Below are positions 16,708 to 24,882 of a stretch of DNA of 64,000 nucleotides, one piece after another. The stretch comes from Profundibacter amoris (GTDB lineage Bacteria > Pseudomonadota > Alphaproteobacteria > Rhodobacterales > Rhodobacteraceae). The DNA lies in NCBI RefSeq assembly GCF_003544895.1, contig NZ_CP032125.1, positions 2,618,001 through 2,682,000 of the forward strand, in the 5' to 3' direction. A program made the translations under genes and the position numbers. Numbering within the stretch: position 1 is the stretch's first letter; each line of letters starts with the position of its first letter. A model generated the notes under the pieces. It did not search any database and had not been told where the DNA came from. It was given only the letters and a program-made list of their open reading frames with translations.

Positions 16708-18354
16708 ATGACAAAAAACATCCTGTTCATCATGTTCGACCAGTTGCGGTTCGATTACCTGTCCTGCGCGGGCCATCCACATCTGCACACGCCAAACATC
16801 GATCGCATCGCGGAACGCGGCGTGCGCTTCACCCGTGCCTATGTGCAATCCCCCGTTTGCGGCGCTTCGAGGATGAGCACCTATACCGGCCGCTATGCAT
16901 CAACCCACGGGGCGCAGTATAACGGCTTCCCTCTGCGGGTCGGGGAAATGACACTGGGCGATCATTTGCGCCCGTTGGGCATGGATTGCTGGCTGATTGG
17001 CAAAACCCATATGCGGGTTGATGCGGAGGGGATGGAGCGCCTTGGCCTGTCGCCCGACAGCGTGATCGGCGCGCGGCAGGCGGAATGCGGGTTTGATGTC
17101 TGGTGCCGTGATGACGGGCTGTGGGCCGAGGGGCCGGACGGGTTTTACGACGAAAACCGCTCGCCCTATAACGAATACCTGAAATCGCGTGGTTACCCCG
17201 GCGAAAACCCTTGGGCCGATTTCGCCAATGCCGCAGTCGAGGGCGGCGACATCGCCTCGGGCTGGTTCATGACCAACGCCAACAAGCCTGCCAATATTGC
17301 CGAAGAAGACAGCGAAACCCCGTGGCTGACCGGTGAAGCAATCAAGTTCATCGAACAGGCCAAGGGGCCGTGGTGCGCCCACCTGTCCTATATCAAACCG
17401 CACTGGCCCTATATCGTCCCCGCCCCCTATCACGACATGTTCGGGCCAAACCATGTGCCCGCCGCTGTGCGCCATGACAGCGAGCGCGACAATCCGCACC
17501 CCGTCTATGCGGCCTTCATGAACAACCGCATCGGTCGTGCCTTTTCCCGCGAGGAAGTGCGCCAAAAGGTGATCCCGGCCTATATGGGCCTGATCAAGCA
17601 ATGCGACGACCAGATGGGCCGCCTGTTCGATTTTCTGGAACGCAACGGGCGGATGCAGGATACGATGATCGTCATCACCTCGGATCATGGTGATTATCTG
17701 GGCGATCACTGGCTGGGGGAAAAGGACCTGTTCCACGAACCATCGGTCAAGGTGCCGCTGATCATCTATGAACCCTCGCCCGATGCCGATGCCACCCGTG
17801 GCACCACCTGTGATGCGCTGGTGGAATCCATCGACCTGCCAGCCACGTTCATCGAGGTGGCCGGCGGCAAGGTGCCGGACCACATTGTCGAGGGGCGATC
17901 ACTGCTGCCTTTCCTGCATGGCAAAACCCCAGAAAACTGGCGCGATTACGCGATCAGCGAATATGATTACTCGACCAGCCCGATGGCCGCCGAACTGGAC
18001 GTTGCCCCCCGCGATGCCCGCCTGTTCATGGTCACCGATCAGCGCTGGAAATTCATCCATGCCGAGGGCGGCTTTCGTCCGATGCTGTTTGATCTGGTGA
18101 GCGACCCAAATGAATTTGACGATCTGGGCGACAGCGCCGATCATGCCGACATCATCGCCCTGATGTATGACCGGTTGGGAAAATGGGGCCGCCGCATGTC
18201 GCAGCGGGTGACGGTTTCTGATGAGCAGATCAACGCCGCGCGCACCGGCGGCAAACAGGTGGGCATATTGATCGGCGTTTTCGAGCCGGACGAGGTGCCG
18301 CCCGCTGCATCCAGCAAATACCGCGGCCCCGTGCCGACCAAGGAAAAGGATTAA
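16708..18354 (+). CDS. Sulfatase / phosphonate monoester hydrolase superfamily enzyme
   Basis: A 548-residue hydrolase of the alkaline-phosphatase superfamily. Asp11 and Gln12 in MFDQLRFDYL begin the metal site, Cys51 in SPVCGASRMSTYTGRYA is the C-x-A-S-R formylglycine motif, and ITSDHGDYLGDHWLGEKDLFHE near residue 325 gives the other metal ligands. The cysteine is converted to formylglycine in active enzymes, which cleave sulfate esters, phosphonate monoesters or phosphodiesters. There is no signal peptide. The stop is three bases before the ATG of the GlcD-like gene, so the two are co-transcribed. Sulfatase versus phosphodiesterase cannot be decided from motifs alone. Confidence 0.82.
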   Translation: MTKNILFIMFDQLRFDYLSCAGHPHLHTPNIDRIAERGVRFTRAYVQSPVCGASRMSTYTGRYASTHGAQYNGFPLRVGEMTLGDHLRPLGMDCWLIGKTHMRVDAEGMERLGLSPDSVIGARQAECGFDVWCRDDGLWAEGPDGFYDENRSPYNEYLKSRGYPGENPWADFANAAVEGGDIASGWFMTNANKPANIAEEDSETPWLTGEAIKFIEQAKGPWCAHLSYIKPHWPYIVPAPYHDMFGPNHVPAAVRHDSERDNPHPVYAAFMNNRIGRAFSREEVRQKVIPAYMGLIKQCDDQMGRLFDFLERNGRMQDTMIVITSDHGDYLGDHWLGEKDLFHEPSVKVPLIIYEPSPDADATRGTTCDALVESIDLPATFIEVAGGKVPDHIVEGRSLLPFLHGKTPENWRDYAISEYDYSTSPMAAELDVAPRDARLFMVTDQRWKFIHAEGGFRPMLFDLVSDPNEFDDLGDSADHADIIALMYDRLGKWGRRMSQRVTVSDEQINAARTGGKQVGILIGVFEPDEVPPAASSKYRGPVPTKEKD

Positions 18355-18357
18355 CCC

Positions 18358-19758
18358 ATGCTGACCCGACTGGCCAAAATCACCGGCACCGCCAATGTGC
18401 TGCACGGCGATGATATGCAGGGCTATGCCCGTGACTGGATGGGCAAATACACCGGCCAGCCGCTGGCCGTGGTGCGCCCCGCAGATACCAATCAAGTCAG
18501 TGATGTGATGCAATTGGCCAGTGAAACCAAAACCCCCGTGGTGCCCATTTCCGGCAACACCGGCCTTGTCGGCGGCACCTATACGGATGGCGGCATCCTG
18601 TTGTCGCTGGAGCGTCTGAACACCATCCGCGAGATCCGCCCCGAGGCCCGCATCGCCATTGTCGAGGCCGGCGTGATCATCGCCAACCTGCATGACGCAG
18701 TGGACGAACACGGGCTGATCTTCCCCTTGCTGTTCGGGGCGCGGGGTTCGGCCATGATCGGCGGAGCGCTATCGACCAACGCGGGCGGCTCGAACGTGCT
18801 GCGCTATGGCAATACGCGCGCACTGTGTCTGGGGCTTGAGGTGGTTTTGCCCAGCGGCGAAGTGATGAACCTGATGAGCGAACTGCACAAGGACAACGCA
18901 GGCTATGACCTGCGCGATCTGTTCATCGGCGCCGAGGGGACGCTGGGCGTGATCACCGCCGCCGTCCTCAAACTGTTCCCCAAACCCGCCGCCTATGCCA
19001 CCGCGATGGTTGCTGTGCCAAATCTGGCCGGGGCGCTGACCCTGCTGAACCGGCTACAGATGGCATCCGGCGGCGCGGTCGAGGCGTTTGAATATATGCC
19101 CGGCAATTACGTTGAAATGTATCAGGCCAGCCACCCCGAAACCCGCCCGCCGTTTGACACCCCGCATGATGTGAACATCCTGATCGAACTGGGCGCCACC
19201 GCCCCGCGCGACGTGACACCGGATGAAAACGGAGAAATCCCGCTGACCGCCCTGCTGGAACAGGTGTTGGTTGACATGATGGAACAGGGGCTGGTGCTGG
19301 ACGCGGTGGTGGCGCAAAACGACACCCAACGCGCCGGAATGTGGACCCGCCGCGAGGCCGCCGCCGAAGTGGTGCTGTCACAAACCCCGCGTATCGACAG
19401 CGACATTTGCGTGGCACTGGACAAGGTTGCGCCCTTCCTTGAGCAAATGGACGCACACCTGCAACGGCTGGACAAATCCGCCCGCAACATCTGCGTGGCG
19501 CATCTGGGGGATGGCAATATCCATTATTCGGTGCTGCCGTCCTCGGAGTCGCCGGAACTGGCCGACCGGATCACCGAAACAATCGAGGACGTGGTGCAGG
19601 GCCTTGGCGGCAGTTTTTCGGCGGAACACGGGGTGGGCCTGTCCAAGAAACCGTCCATGGCGCGGCGCAAGGACAAGGCGGCGCTGGGGGTGATGCGGCA
19701 GATCAAAACGGCGCTGGACCCGCTGGGAATTATGAACCCGGGGAAGGTGTTGCCGTGA
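18358..19758 (+). CDS. FAD-binding oxidase, GlcD / D-2-hydroxyacid dehydrogenase type
   Basis: A 466-residue flavoprotein of the vanillyl-alcohol-oxidase fold. The FAD domain (about residues 38-215) has PISGNTGLVGGTY, GSAMIGGALSTNAGG and GAEGTLGVITAAVLKLF; the C-terminal cap (220-466) has HLGDGNIHYSVL, where the histidine and aspartate bind metal in relatives, and SAEHGVGLSKKP. The family oxidises D-lactate, glycolate or D-2-hydroxyglutarate to 2-oxo acids. Its place after the PHP and sulfatase-type genes suggests it oxidises a hydroxyacid released by them. No GlcE/GlcF partner genes are next to it, so it is closer to the single-subunit D-2-hydroxyglutarate or D-lactate enzymes. Confidence 0.85.
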   Translation: MLTRLAKITGTANVLHGDDMQGYARDWMGKYTGQPLAVVRPADTNQVSDVMQLASETKTPVVPISGNTGLVGGTYTDGGILLSLERLNTIREIRPEARIAIVEAGVIIANLHDAVDEHGLIFPLLFGARGSAMIGGALSTNAGGSNVLRYGNTRALCLGLEVVLPSGEVMNLMSELHKDNAGYDLRDLFIGAEGTLGVITAAVLKLFPKPAAYATAMVAVPNLAGALTLLNRLQMASGGAVEAFEYMPGNYVEMYQASHPETRPPFDTPHDVNILIELGATAPRDVTPDENGEIPLTALLEQVLVDMMEQGLVLDAVVAQNDTQRAGMWTRREAAAEVVLSQTPRIDSDICVALDKVAPFLEQMDAHLQRLDKSARNICVAHLGDGNIHYSVLPSSESPELADRITETIEDVVQGLGGSFSAEHGVGLSKKPSMARRKDKAALGVMRQIKTALDPLGIMNPGKVLP

Positions 19759-20037
19759 GATAACATTGGCGGCGTTCAACACAGTGGCAAACAAACCGCC
19801 ACCTTGGACGGCAAAGCCGGACAGCGCCCGCTCATCAGGCTTACGCGGCCCCACAGGGGCCACGGTCCATCTTCACTCCCCAGAGGAGGGCGCTTTTGCA
19901 ACCTATCTCCCTGCTATAACGTCAGACCGGTTTCACAGCATTTGCCTTTCTCATCCTTAGCAAGTGCCCACCCAGGGTCGGGCGCTGTCCTCGTTCCCGA
20001 TTTCACACGCGGGCTGAGATAGGCAACAAACCCCAAA
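19759..20037. other. Gene-free, repeat-rich intergenic region
   Basis: No convincing protein gene lies here. Several inverted repeats are present: GTGGC/GCCAC (19784-19802), GGCCCC-ACA-GGGGCC (19847-19861), a GCATTTGC/GCAAGTGC hairpin near 19938-19968, a strong GCCCACCC/GGGT-GGGC hairpin just after it, and CCTATCTC (19902-19909) matched by GAGATAGG (20016-20023), which would enclose the inner ones. It lies between convergent genes, so a stand-alone structured RNA or a decayed gene are both possible. I could not match it to tmRNA, RNase P RNA, SRP RNA or a known riboswitch. Confidence 0.35.
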
Positions 20038-20070
20038 ACAAAAAGCCCCGCCAAACGGCAGGGCCTTTTC
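20038..20070 (-). terminator. Rho-independent terminator of rpmB
   Basis: Read on the minus strand, AAAAGGCCCTGCC and GGCGGGGCTTTTT form a GC-rich stem over a GTTT loop followed by a T-run (TTTTTGTTTT). It lies 24 bases after the rpmB stop codon. Confidence 0.85.
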
Positions 20071-20093
20071 AATTCATCAAAACCGATCATGGC

Positions 20094-20381
20094 TTAGGCC
20101 GTGGCCTGTGCCTCGGCGATGTCTTTCTTGATCTTCAGCGCCTTGTCCGACAGCTCGACGTCTTTGGCTTTGGCCATGAAGGCGTCCAGACCGCCGCGGT
20201 GGTCGACTGTGCGCAGGGCAGCGGCCGAAATCCGCAGTTTGAAAGAGCGACCCAGAACGTCGGACATCAGTGTCACGTCGTTCAGGTTGGGCAGAAACCG
20301 GCGACGGGTTCTGTTTTTCGCGTGGCTGACATTGTTGCCAGACATTGGGCCTTTACCGGTCAGTTCGCAACGACGTGCCAT
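20094..20381 (-). CDS. rpmB: 50S ribosomal protein L28
   Basis: A 95-residue basic protein. [23 protein letters not shown] at the N-terminus, followed by [20 protein letters not shown], is the L28 signature; the alphaproteobacterial C-terminal extension ([21 protein letters not shown]) is present. It binds 23S rRNA in the large subunit. The start was set at the ATG giving the conserved N-terminus; an upstream in-frame ATG adds 13 non-conserved residues. It is monocistronic and followed by a strong terminator. Confidence 0.96.
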   Translation of the reverse strand: MARRCELTGKGPMSGNNVSHAKNRTRRRFLPNLNDVTLMSDVLGRSFKLRISAAALRTVDHRGGLDAFMAKAKDVELSDKALKIKKDIAEAQATA

Positions 20382-20447
20382 TGTTTTCTTCCTTGTCTCA
20401 GCGCCAGCCCGAACAATCATTTGCGGTGGGCGGCTCGATAATACAAT

Positions 20448-20482
20448 AGGGCACCGTCATGAGTGAATCATAGCAGTGCCCT
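20448..20482 (-). other. Inverted repeat upstream of rpmB
   Basis: AGGGCAC (20448-20454) and GTGCCCT (20476-20482) are perfectly complementary over a 21-base loop. The element lies between the stop of the ABC exporter gene and the start of rpmB, both on the minus strand. It could be a weak end signal of the exporter mRNA or a leader structure of rpmB. Confidence 0.35.
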
Positions 20483-20552
20483 GAATTCCGTTTGCGCGGT
20501 TTAGGCCCAATCGGTGGGGGCGTCAAGTGATTCACGCGCGCGGATCGGGGAA

Positions 20553-22385
20553 TTATGTATCCAGCCCCAGAAATCCACCCGATTGACGATGCCACAGACC
20601 GGCATAGATGCCGTTTTTCGCCAATAACGCCTCGTGCGGGCCATCCTCGACCACGCGGCCCTGATCCAGCACGATGATCCGGTCCATCTGCGCGATGGTT
20701 GATAGGCGGTGCGCAATGGCGATCACGGTTTTGCCTTCCATCACACCGTAAAGGGTTTGCTGGATCGCCGCTTCGACTTCGCTGTCCAGCGCCGATGTGG
20801 CCTCGTCCAGCACCAGAACGGGCGCGTTTTTCAGGATCACGCGGGCGATGGCGATGCGCTGGCGCTGACCGCCCGACAGTTTCACCCCGCGTTCGCCCAC
20901 CTGCGCGTCATAGCCGGTGCGCCCGTGCGGGTCGGACAGGTCAAGGATAAACTCATGCGCCTCGGCCCGTTTGGCGGCGGCGATCATCTGGTCCTCGCTT
21001 GCGTCGGGGCGACCATACAGGATGTTGTCGCGCACCGAGCGGTGCAACAGCGACGAATCCTGCGTCACCATACCAATGGCCCCGCGCAGGCTGTCCTGCG
21101 TCACATGGGCCACATTCTGCCCGTCGATCAGGATTTCCCCCTGCTCGACATCGCGAAACCGCAGCAACAGGTTCACAAGGCTGGATTTCCCCGCGCCCGA
21201 GCGCCCGATCAGCCCTACCTTTTGCGCGGGGGGGATGTTCAGCGACACATGATCCAGCCCGCCACTGTCGCGGCCGTAATGGTGCGAGACATCGCGAAAT
21301 TCAATCCTGCCATCGGAGACCTTCAGCGCAGGGGCTGCCGGTGCATCCACCACGTCATGCGGCACGGCCACAGATTGCAATCCTTCACGGATCACCCCCA
21401 TCTGTTCGAACATGCGGATGGTCAGCCACATGATCCAGCCGCTCATCCCGTTCAGCCGCACCGTTAACGCCGAAGCCGCCGCGACCTGCCCGACCGATAC
21501 CTCGCCCCGTGTCCACAGCCAGACAGCCATGCCCAGAACCCCGACAATCAGCGCACCGTTCAGCATATTCAATCCGAACGACATTTTCGTCATCAGACGC
21601 ACGAATTGCAAAAACCGTATCCGGAAGCGTTTGATCGCGGACAGCGCATAGGTTTCCTCGTTCCCGCCGTGGGCGAACAGTTTCACGCTTTCGATGTTGG
21701 AATAGCTGTCTACGATCCGTCCGGTCACCAGCGAACGTGTGTCCGACAGTTTTTCGCTGGCCAAAGCCACCTTGCGCGCCACCGAGCGCACATAAAGCCC
21801 ATAGGCCACCACCCAGATCGCCAGTGGCATCGCCAGCCGCACATCCATTTGCGACAGGATCAGCAGGGCCGCCGCCACATAGGTCAGCGCATACCAGATG
21901 CCCTCGAAAAACATATAGGTCAGGTCTTCGACCGCGACGCGCAATTGCATCACACGGTTGGCCAGCCGTCCGGCAAAGTCGCTTTGGAAGAACCCCAGCG
22001 ACTGCCCCAACAGGTGCTTGTGCGAACGCCACATCACCTGTGCCTGCATGTTTCCGGCAAAAGCCTGTTCCAGAAACAGCCGGTTCAGGGCAATCGAAAG
22101 CGGGCGCAGGAACAGGATGAACAGGGCGGCAAACAACAGTTCAAACCCGTGCGCGGACCAGAATGTTTGCGCCTCGCTGGCGTTCATCAGATCGATCACC
22201 CGTCCGGTATAGAAAATCAGCCCGGTTTCGACCATCGCCACCAGCACACCGGTCAGCGCCATCCAGATCATCAGCTTTCTGAACGGGCCGTATTGGCTGC
22301 GCAAATAGGGCCACAAGGCCTTGGGCGGCGTCTTTTCATCAAACGGTGCAAAGGGGTCGACAAGGTTTTCAAAGAAACGGAACAT
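20553..22385 (-). CDS. ABC transporter, fused permease and ATPase (MsbA/multidrug exporter type)
   Basis: A 610-residue half-transporter that works as a dimer. The N-terminal half (about residues 35-330) has six membrane helices (LMIWMALTGVLVAMVETGLIF, then LLFAALFILFLRPLSIAL and others). The ATPase half has Walker A GRSGAGKSS, signature LSGGQRQRIAIARVIL, Walker B LVLDEATSALDSE and the switch histidine in AIAHRLSTIAQMD. Exporters of this type move lipids, drugs or peptides outwards. The 267-base gap upstream (22386-22652) shows no gene, only an AGGACC/GGTCCT inverted repeat near 22450-22482. Confidence 0.88.
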   Translation of the reverse strand: MFRFFENLVDPFAPFDEKTPPKALWPYLRSQYGPFRKLMIWMALTGVLVAMVETGLIFYTGRVIDLMNASEAQTFWSAHGFELLFAALFILFLRPLSIALNRLFLEQAFAGNMQAQVMWRSHKHLLGQSLGFFQSDFAGRLANRVMQLRVAVEDLTYMFFEGIWYALTYVAAALLILSQMDVRLAMPLAIWVVAYGLYVRSVARKVALASEKLSDTRSLVTGRIVDSYSNIESVKLFAHGGNEETYALSAIKRFRIRFLQFVRLMTKMSFGLNMLNGALIVGVLGMAVWLWTRGEVSVGQVAAASALTVRLNGMSGWIMWLTIRMFEQMGVIREGLQSVAVPHDVVDAPAAPALKVSDGRIEFRDVSHHYGRDSGGLDHVSLNIPPAQKVGLIGRSGAGKSSLVNLLLRFRDVEQGEILIDGQNVAHVTQDSLRGAIGMVTQDSSLLHRSVRDNILYGRPDASEDQMIAAAKRAEAHEFILDLSDPHGRTGYDAQVGERGVKLSGGQRQRIAIARVILKNAPVLVLDEATSALDSEVEAAIQQTLYGVMEGKTVIAIAHRLSTIAQMDRIIVLDQGRVVEDGPHEALLAKNGIYAGLWHRQSGGFLGLDT

Positions 22386-22652
22386 GACAGAGGCTCTTGA
22401 AATATAGGAAAAACAGGTTTGGATGATCGGGCGGCGAAGGCCAGCCCAACAGGACCGGCGGTTTACGCTCGCGGTAGGGTCCTGAAATAGATCATCGGCA
22501 TATCCTCGTCATGGTTGTCCGGTGACGCTATCTGATTTGGGCGACTTTGGGAAGGGGGGGTGGTTTTTTGCCTGCAAATGATCCCCGCAGTTGACCCGCA
22601 CGCACCTGCAACTTAGGGTTTGGCAAGCGTCTATTTGATCAGAAAGTTTTCC

Positions 22653-23498
22653 ATGCGATTTATTGCAATAGCCCTTTTCGCCCTCGCCCTTCAGTTCTGG
22701 TTCCCTGCGTCAGCGCAGGCGCGGGGGTTACCGATCGTCTATGGCACGCAGGATTCGCTTGATTTGGTTGCGCAAACCGGACTCGAAGGCCCAGATGGCA
22801 AGCCCCTGTCGCTGTGCCATTATTCCAGCAAATATCATGTGTTCTATGTCGGGTTCTGGATGAAATCGCATGGTTATGCTCTGGCGGCCAACGGTTGCGA
22901 TGGCGACACTTATTATGACATTTCAAAAGCCGATTTCAAAGATGCCCAAAACAGCGGATTGATCCCGGCGGATTTGCCCGCAAAACCCAAAATGACCTTG
23001 AACCAGATCGCCAGCGGGTTTGGCGGCTTGGCTTTGGTTGGCCTTGTGATTCTGTTCCTGCTGACAAAGACCGTGGGCAGCGCGCGGCGCAAATCCGCCC
23101 GCAAATCCCAAATGGGGCAGATGGCGGCTGTGGCGACACAGATCGTAGATGCGATGTGCCATGCCGCCATTTCGGATGGCGAACTGGATGACAGCGAGGT
23201 GGCAACAATTGCCGGGATCACAAAACAGATGATCGGTGAAGAACTGGATGAAGATCGCATTCGTCTGATCATCTCGAAAGCCTCGGCAAAACCCACGGAC
23301 AATGAATTCAAGGCCTTTGGCGCCGGATTGGGCCCCGTGGAAAAGGAACTGGTGCTAAAGGCTGTGTTTGCCGTGATCGCGGCGGACGGGCAGATCGTGG
23401 ATTCCGAGCACGAGTTCTTTATCAAAACCACGCAGGCACTGGCCGTGGACGCCGATACGGTTCGGCGGATCGTCGCGGATGTGCGCGACGCACGCTAG
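22653..23498 (+). CDS. Membrane-anchored protein with TerB-like domain
   Basis: A 281-residue protein. An N-terminal signal sequence (MRFIAIALFALALQFWFPASAQA) is followed by an exported region of about 100 residues with two cysteines (LCHYSSKY, NGCDGD), a transmembrane helix at about 122-142 (FGGLALVGLVILFLLTK), and a cytoplasmic basic linker. The C-terminal 110 residues are an acidic helical TerB/tellurite-resistance-like domain with duplicated ISDGELDDSEVATI and AADGQIVDSEHEFF motifs that probably bind a metal. The ATG at 22653 was chosen because it begins the signal peptide. The function of such TerB proteins is not established beyond membrane stress. Confidence 0.7.
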   Translation: MRFIAIALFALALQFWFPASAQARGLPIVYGTQDSLDLVAQTGLEGPDGKPLSLCHYSSKYHVFYVGFWMKSHGYALAANGCDGDTYYDISKADFKDAQNSGLIPADLPAKPKMTLNQIASGFGGLALVGLVILFLLTKTVGSARRKSARKSQMGQMAAVATQIVDAMCHAAISDGELDDSEVATIAGITKQMIGEELDEDRIRLIISKASAKPTDNEFKAFGAGLGPVEKELVLKAVFAVIAADGQIVDSEHEFFIKTTQALAVDADTVRRIVADVRDAR

Positions 23499-23514
23499 GG
23501 TCAGACCCTAGCCT

Positions 23515-24483
23515 CTACAACCCCTGCAACAATTCCCGTGCGGCATTGCTGGCGGTGATTTCGCCCTTGGCCACAGCCTGCCCCAGCTGCTCCAGCCGCG
23601 CGCGCACGGCCCCGTTGTTCAATTGTGCAAGCAACCCCAACCGCACCTCGTCCTCGAACCAGTGGCGGGCCTGACGGGCGCGCATGGCGTCCCAGTGGCC
23701 GTTTTCCTTGCGCCACTGTGTCAGGGTCTGCATTTCCTCCCACGCGGTTTCCAACCCGTCGCCCGACAGAGCCGACACCAGCATTGCCTTGGGAAAACCG
23801 TCAGGATCCTGCGCCCGTTTGCGTAGCAGACGCAGGGCACCGGCGTAATCGGCACAGGTGCGGGTGGCGGCGGGCAGCAGATCGCCGTCGGCCTTGTTGA
23901 TCAGGATCATATCGGCAATTTCCATGATGCCGCGTTTTACACCCTGCAATTCATCGCCGCCCGCAGGGGCCAGCAGCAGAATGAACAGGTCCGACATATC
24001 GGCCACCATGGTTTCAGACTGCCCCACGCCAACGGTTTCGATCAGCACGATGTCGAAACCGGCGGCCTCGCACAGCATCACCGCCTCGCGGGTGCGCCGC
24101 GCCACCCCTCCCAGCGCAGTCTGGCTGGGCGAGGGGCGGATAAAGGCGTTCGGATCGCGTGACAGGCGTTCCATGCGGGTTTTGTCCCCCAGAATGGAGC
24201 CGCCGGAACGTGTCGAGGACGGATCAACCGCCAGCACCGCCACCCGTTTACCCTGCCCTGTCAGCATTACGCCAAAGGCCTCGATAAAGGTGGATTTGCC
24301 CACACCGGGCGTGCCGGACAACCCGATGCGCAGGGCCTGCCGCCCTGCGCCCTTGACCGCCTCGAGCAATTCGACTGCCTGTTCGCGGTGATCGTCGCGC
24401 GCACTTTCGATCAGGGTGATGGCACGGGCCAGGGCGCGGCGCTCGCCTTTGATCACGCGGCTTGCAAGGTCTGAAATATCCAT
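23515..24483 (-). CDS. meaB: MeaB/ArgK-type GTPase, methylmalonyl-CoA mutase chaperone
   Basis: A 322-residue G3E-family P-loop GTPase. The P-loop is GTPGVGKS at residues 57-64, switch segments VLAVDPSSTRSGGSILGDKTRM and IETVGVGQSE are conserved, and NKADGD supplies base recognition. MeaB protects and reloads the cobalamin-dependent methylmalonyl-CoA mutase. The mutase gene is not in this window. The gene stands alone, convergent with the TerB-like gene only 16 bases away. Confidence 0.92.
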   Translation of the reverse strand: MDISDLASRVIKGERRALARAITLIESARDDHREQAVELLEAVKGAGRQALRIGLSGTPGVGKSTFIEAFGVMLTGQGKRVAVLAVDPSSTRSGGSILGDKTRMERLSRDPNAFIRPSPSQTALGGVARRTREAVMLCEAAGFDIVLIETVGVGQSETMVADMSDLFILLLAPAGGDELQGVKRGIMEIADMILINKADGDLLPAATRTCADYAGALRLLRKRAQDPDGFPKAMLVSALSGDGLETAWEEMQTLTQWRKENGHWDAMRARQARHWFEDEVRLGLLAQLNNGAVRARLEQLGQAVAKGEITASNAARELLQGL

Positions 24484-24600
24484 AGGCGGCTGCCCTTTTT
24501 CTGCCCGTTATCCGATAACAGCGGCCCGATATTGGTTAGCCCGCCGTGTTGGTCGCATCATAAGCCCAAGGCACATGAATAGAAAAGAAGGAACATCGAT

Positions 24601-24741
24601 ATGGCACGTTTGAATATGCTGAAAATGGTCGGGCTGATGGTTTTGCTGGCGATTGCGCTCGCACTGCCGAAGGTCCTGCCGCAAGCGGAACGGTCGGTCG
24701 AAGGGGCGGCGCAAACACCACATATCACCATCAGCGTTTGA
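24601..24741 (+). CDS. Small single-helix protein, 46 residues
   Basis: An ATG with a good ribosome site (AAGGAACATCG) opens a 46-codon frame: a short N-terminus, one hydrophobic helix (MLKMVGLMVLLAIALALP) and a polar tail ending PHITISV. The arrangement is that of a small inner-membrane or secreted protein. It lies between the divergent meaB and the hrpB gene. No family is recognised; the support is the ribosome site and the clean hydrophobic pattern. Confidence 0.5.
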   Translation: MARLNMLKMVGLMVLLAIALALPKVLPQAERSVEGAAQTPHITISV

Positions 24742-24882
24742 TCCGGCGGGGCGTTTGCAGGGCCTCTGGAAACCTGCCCGCAGGCAAAAATGACAGGTGC
24801 AAGTGGATGGGGCTATGCCTTGCAGCAATCTTCAACCGGTTTGCATATGGTATTTTCGGCCCTCATCCCCGATAACACCCCC

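Noticed and set aside
19790-19850. CUGAUGA sequence on the minus strand as hammerhead ribozyme core
   Set aside because: The required GAAA after stem II and the third stem are missing.
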